Assembly: GCA_021817645.1 (NCBI GenBank)
Contig: JAKAGH010000001.1
Span: 1 to 47,988, forward strand
Reading direction: 5' to 3'
Source of the DNA: Deltaproteobacteria bacterium
Lineage (GTDB): Bacteria; Desulfobacterota; Desulfobaccia; Desulfobaccales; 0-14-0-80-60-11
DNA: 47,988 nucleotides
Positions 46,584-47,988 of this stretch are shown here, piece after piece (within the stretch, counting starts at the first letter, position 1; each line of letters opens with the position of its first letter). Below the pieces are notes generated by a model that was not told where the DNA came from, did no database searches, and saw nothing but the letters and a program-made list of their open reading frames with translations. The position numbers and the translations under genes are program-made.

Positions 46584-47988
46584 CTAGGCATTGATATCCT
46601 GCCACTTCCTGGCAAAGTGATTAAACACGAACAGAGCCACCGCGGCCAAAAGACCGGCAATGGCAAAAGGCATCCAGACGCGGCTGGGATCATACTTCTC
46701 CCAGAGGAGCTGCGTCACCGCCGCAGGGCTCTGGCCCATGATCTCGGTAAGCCTGGTAAACGCCTGGGTGCGCGGCGGCAGCTCTTGCACCTGCAGCACC
46801 TCGGACAGGTAGCGCAGGGCCAGTCCGGCCTTTTCCCCGGCGCGTTCGTAGATCTGCCCGCCGATAAAGGAACCGTAACCCCAGCCCAGGGCTATGGGAA
46901 TATTGGCGTAGCCCATATAAAGCGCCTTCTTATCCGCCGGCGCAATCACCCCCAGGTACTCATTCATCTTCGGGGAACACAGCATTTCCCCCACCGAGAA
47001 GCAGGCGATGCCGGCCAGGCAGATATAAATGGACCGGCTCGAACCCGCGGCATAAACCCCCAGCCCGGCGATGACAAAGCCCCAGAACATGGAAGTGAGC
47101 CGCCGCATCTTTTTATTGACCAACCAAGACAGGGGCGCCACGAAGAGGATGATCAAAAAGGGATTGAAATTGATCACCCACTCCTGGGCGATCTGGGGGC
47201 CCCGGGTGAGATCATGGGACAACATGAACCCCGGCAGATGCTGCGCCAGGGAGGAACTGTCCACCCAGTCGACGATGAAATTGGGCAGCATGTCCCAGAG
47301 CTGCATGAGCACGGCCCAGAAGATCGAGGCGATCAACATAAAAGCCAGGAGCCGCCCGTTCATGAGGTGGCGGGCCGTGGTGGCCACCACGTGCCAGACG
47401 TTGGTGGTGCGGTCGGCCCCGGAATCCACCCGGCGGTAGGAGAGAAGCCACAGCAGGTTGAAGCTGACCAAAACCGCACAACCATAGAAAACCGCGGGCC
47501 AGGAATAGCCGCAAAGAAAATGCGCCAGCGGCGGGCCCAGAAAACCGCCGACATTGACCACCATATAGAAAATCCCCCAGCCCACGCCGGAGGTCTCGGT
47601 AGTCAGCGTTTTGACAAAGGTCCCCTGAATGGGGGGCTTGAAGATGGCCGTGCCTGCGGCCAGCAGCAGGCAGCCGTAGAAAAACGGCCAAAACTCGCGC
47701 TGGGTGGCCATCAGCACGTAGCCCAGTGACTTCAAGAAGACTGCAACCACGACCTGCCGCTTATAACCGTAGCGATCCGCGAAGCCGCCGGTGAAGACCG
47801 GCAGGGCCGACTGCACCACGGCCCACCACAGGAAGATGAAACCCTTGTCGCCCTGGGTGAAGTGGAGGCCGCCGATCTCGTCCGCCTGGGCGATATAAAT
47901 GGGGATGACCACGCGCACGCCGTAGTAGGCCAGGCGTTCGATCATCTCCATGATGTTCGCAGCCCAGAACGGCCAGGTCAGGCCCCGG
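46584..47988 (-). CDS. POT/MFS-family transporter, 5' end beyond right edge
   Basis: A major-facilitator protein with about 12 helices, of which 467 codons lie in the window. The sequence before the ATG at 47951 stays open to the edge and reads GLTWPFWAANI before MEMIERLAYYGVR, the conserved first-helix motif of proton-dependent oligopeptide (POT) transporters, so the true start is outside. FTGGFADRYGYKRQVV is the loop 2-3 signature, and GTAIFKPPIQGTFVKTL is also POT-like. Substrate cannot be told; peptides are usual. The C-terminus ends normally. Confidence 0.87.
   Translation of the reverse strand, partial: RGLTWPFWAANIMEMIERLAYYGVRVVIPIYIAQADEIGGLHFTQGDKGFIFLWWAVVQSALPVFTGGFADRYGYKRQVVVAVFLKSLGYVLMATQREFWPFFYGCLLLAAGTAIFKPPIQGTFVKTLTTETSGVGWGIFYMVVNVGGFLGPPLAHFLCGYSWPAVFYGCAVLVSFNLLWLLSYRRVDSGADRTTNVWHVVATTARHLMNGRLLAFMLIASIFWAVLMQLWDMLPNFIVDWVDSSSLAQHLPGFMLSHDLTRGPQIAQEWVINFNPFLIILFVAPLSWLVNKKMRRLTSMFWGFVIAGLGVYAAGSSRSIYICLAGIACFSVGEMLCSPKMNEYLGVIAPADKKALYMGYANIPIALGWGYGSFIGGQIYERAGEKAGLALRYLSEVLQVQELPPRTQAFTRLTEIMGQSPAAVTQLLWEKYDPSRVWMPFAIAGLLAAVALFVFNHFARKWQDINA

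Noticed and set aside
46617..47729. 370-codon plus-strand frame opposite the POT transporter
   Set aside because: The translation is His/Gln/Gly-rich with no hydrophobic pattern, while the minus strand gives a clean 12-helix transporter.

Overview
The window is GC-rich chromosomal DNA with short intergenic gaps, Shine-Dalgarno sites and many GTG/TTG starts. It most resembles a free-living, flagellated, Gram-negative anaerobe or microaerophile of the deltaproteobacterial type (Desulfobacterota). The support is the flagellar gene order fliL-M-N-O-P-Q-R-flhB-flhA-flhF-flhG-fliA, a sigma-54 flagellar promoter, bacteriohemerythrins, a GltD/ferredoxin fusion enzyme with an MvhD-like tail, a MucR-type regulator and a small SAP-domain protein. 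The assignment is inference; there is no rRNA or other strong marker here.

Layout. (1) 1-752, minus strand: rlmE followed by the 5' end of a yebC-family gene. (2) 753-1015: control region with a FleQ-box-like palindrome and a well-formed -24/-12 sigma-54 promoter. (3) 1016-12459: one long flagellar operon covering FliL, the switch (FliM, FliN), the export gate (FliO/P/Q/R, FlhB, FlhA), the placement pair FlhF/FlhG, sigma-28 FliA, then a second FliL-like secreted protein, a small acidic protein and a membrane coiled-coil protein. (4) 12655-13904, minus strand and AT-rich: two bacteriohemerythrin genes, one with a J-domain fused to its N-terminus. (5) 14277-17895: adenine deaminase, a MntA/HepT toxin-antitoxin pair and an ornithine cyclodeaminase/alanine dehydrogenase-family enzyme.

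(6) 18036-41174: about 23 kb of surface-polysaccharide genes, all on the plus strand. It holds an O-antigen-ligase-like protein, a GT2 and three GT-B glycosyltransferases, two membrane GT-C-like or LIC_10190-type proteins, a flippase, a WecA/TagO-type initiating transferase with an extra C-terminal domain, a nucleotide-sugar dehydratase, a DegT aminotransferase, a GNAT acetyltransferase, two AsnB-type amidotransferases, a WbqC-family protein, two adjacent radical SAM/SPASM proteins and an SGNH hydrolase. Together these predict a lipid-linked glycan carrying amino, acylated and amidated sugars plus an unusual radical-SAM-dependent step. Short palindromic repeats (the CGCCAAGACGC family and a GGCGTCTCGCC hairpin) sit at module boundaries and suggest the locus was assembled from cassettes.

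(7) 41390-47988: archaemetzincin, the GltD/ferredoxin oxidoreductase, a MucR-type regulator with a clear terminator, an ElyC/YdcF-like protein, a 59-residue SAP-domain protein, a secreted PliG-like protein and a POT/MFS transporter cut by the right edge.

The strongest candidates for something new are the J-domain/hemerythrin fusion, the double radical-SAM/WbqC/double-AsnB glycan module, the extended WecA/TagO protein and the extra flagellar genes after fliA. No tRNA, rRNA, CRISPR array, transposase or prophage gene was seen.
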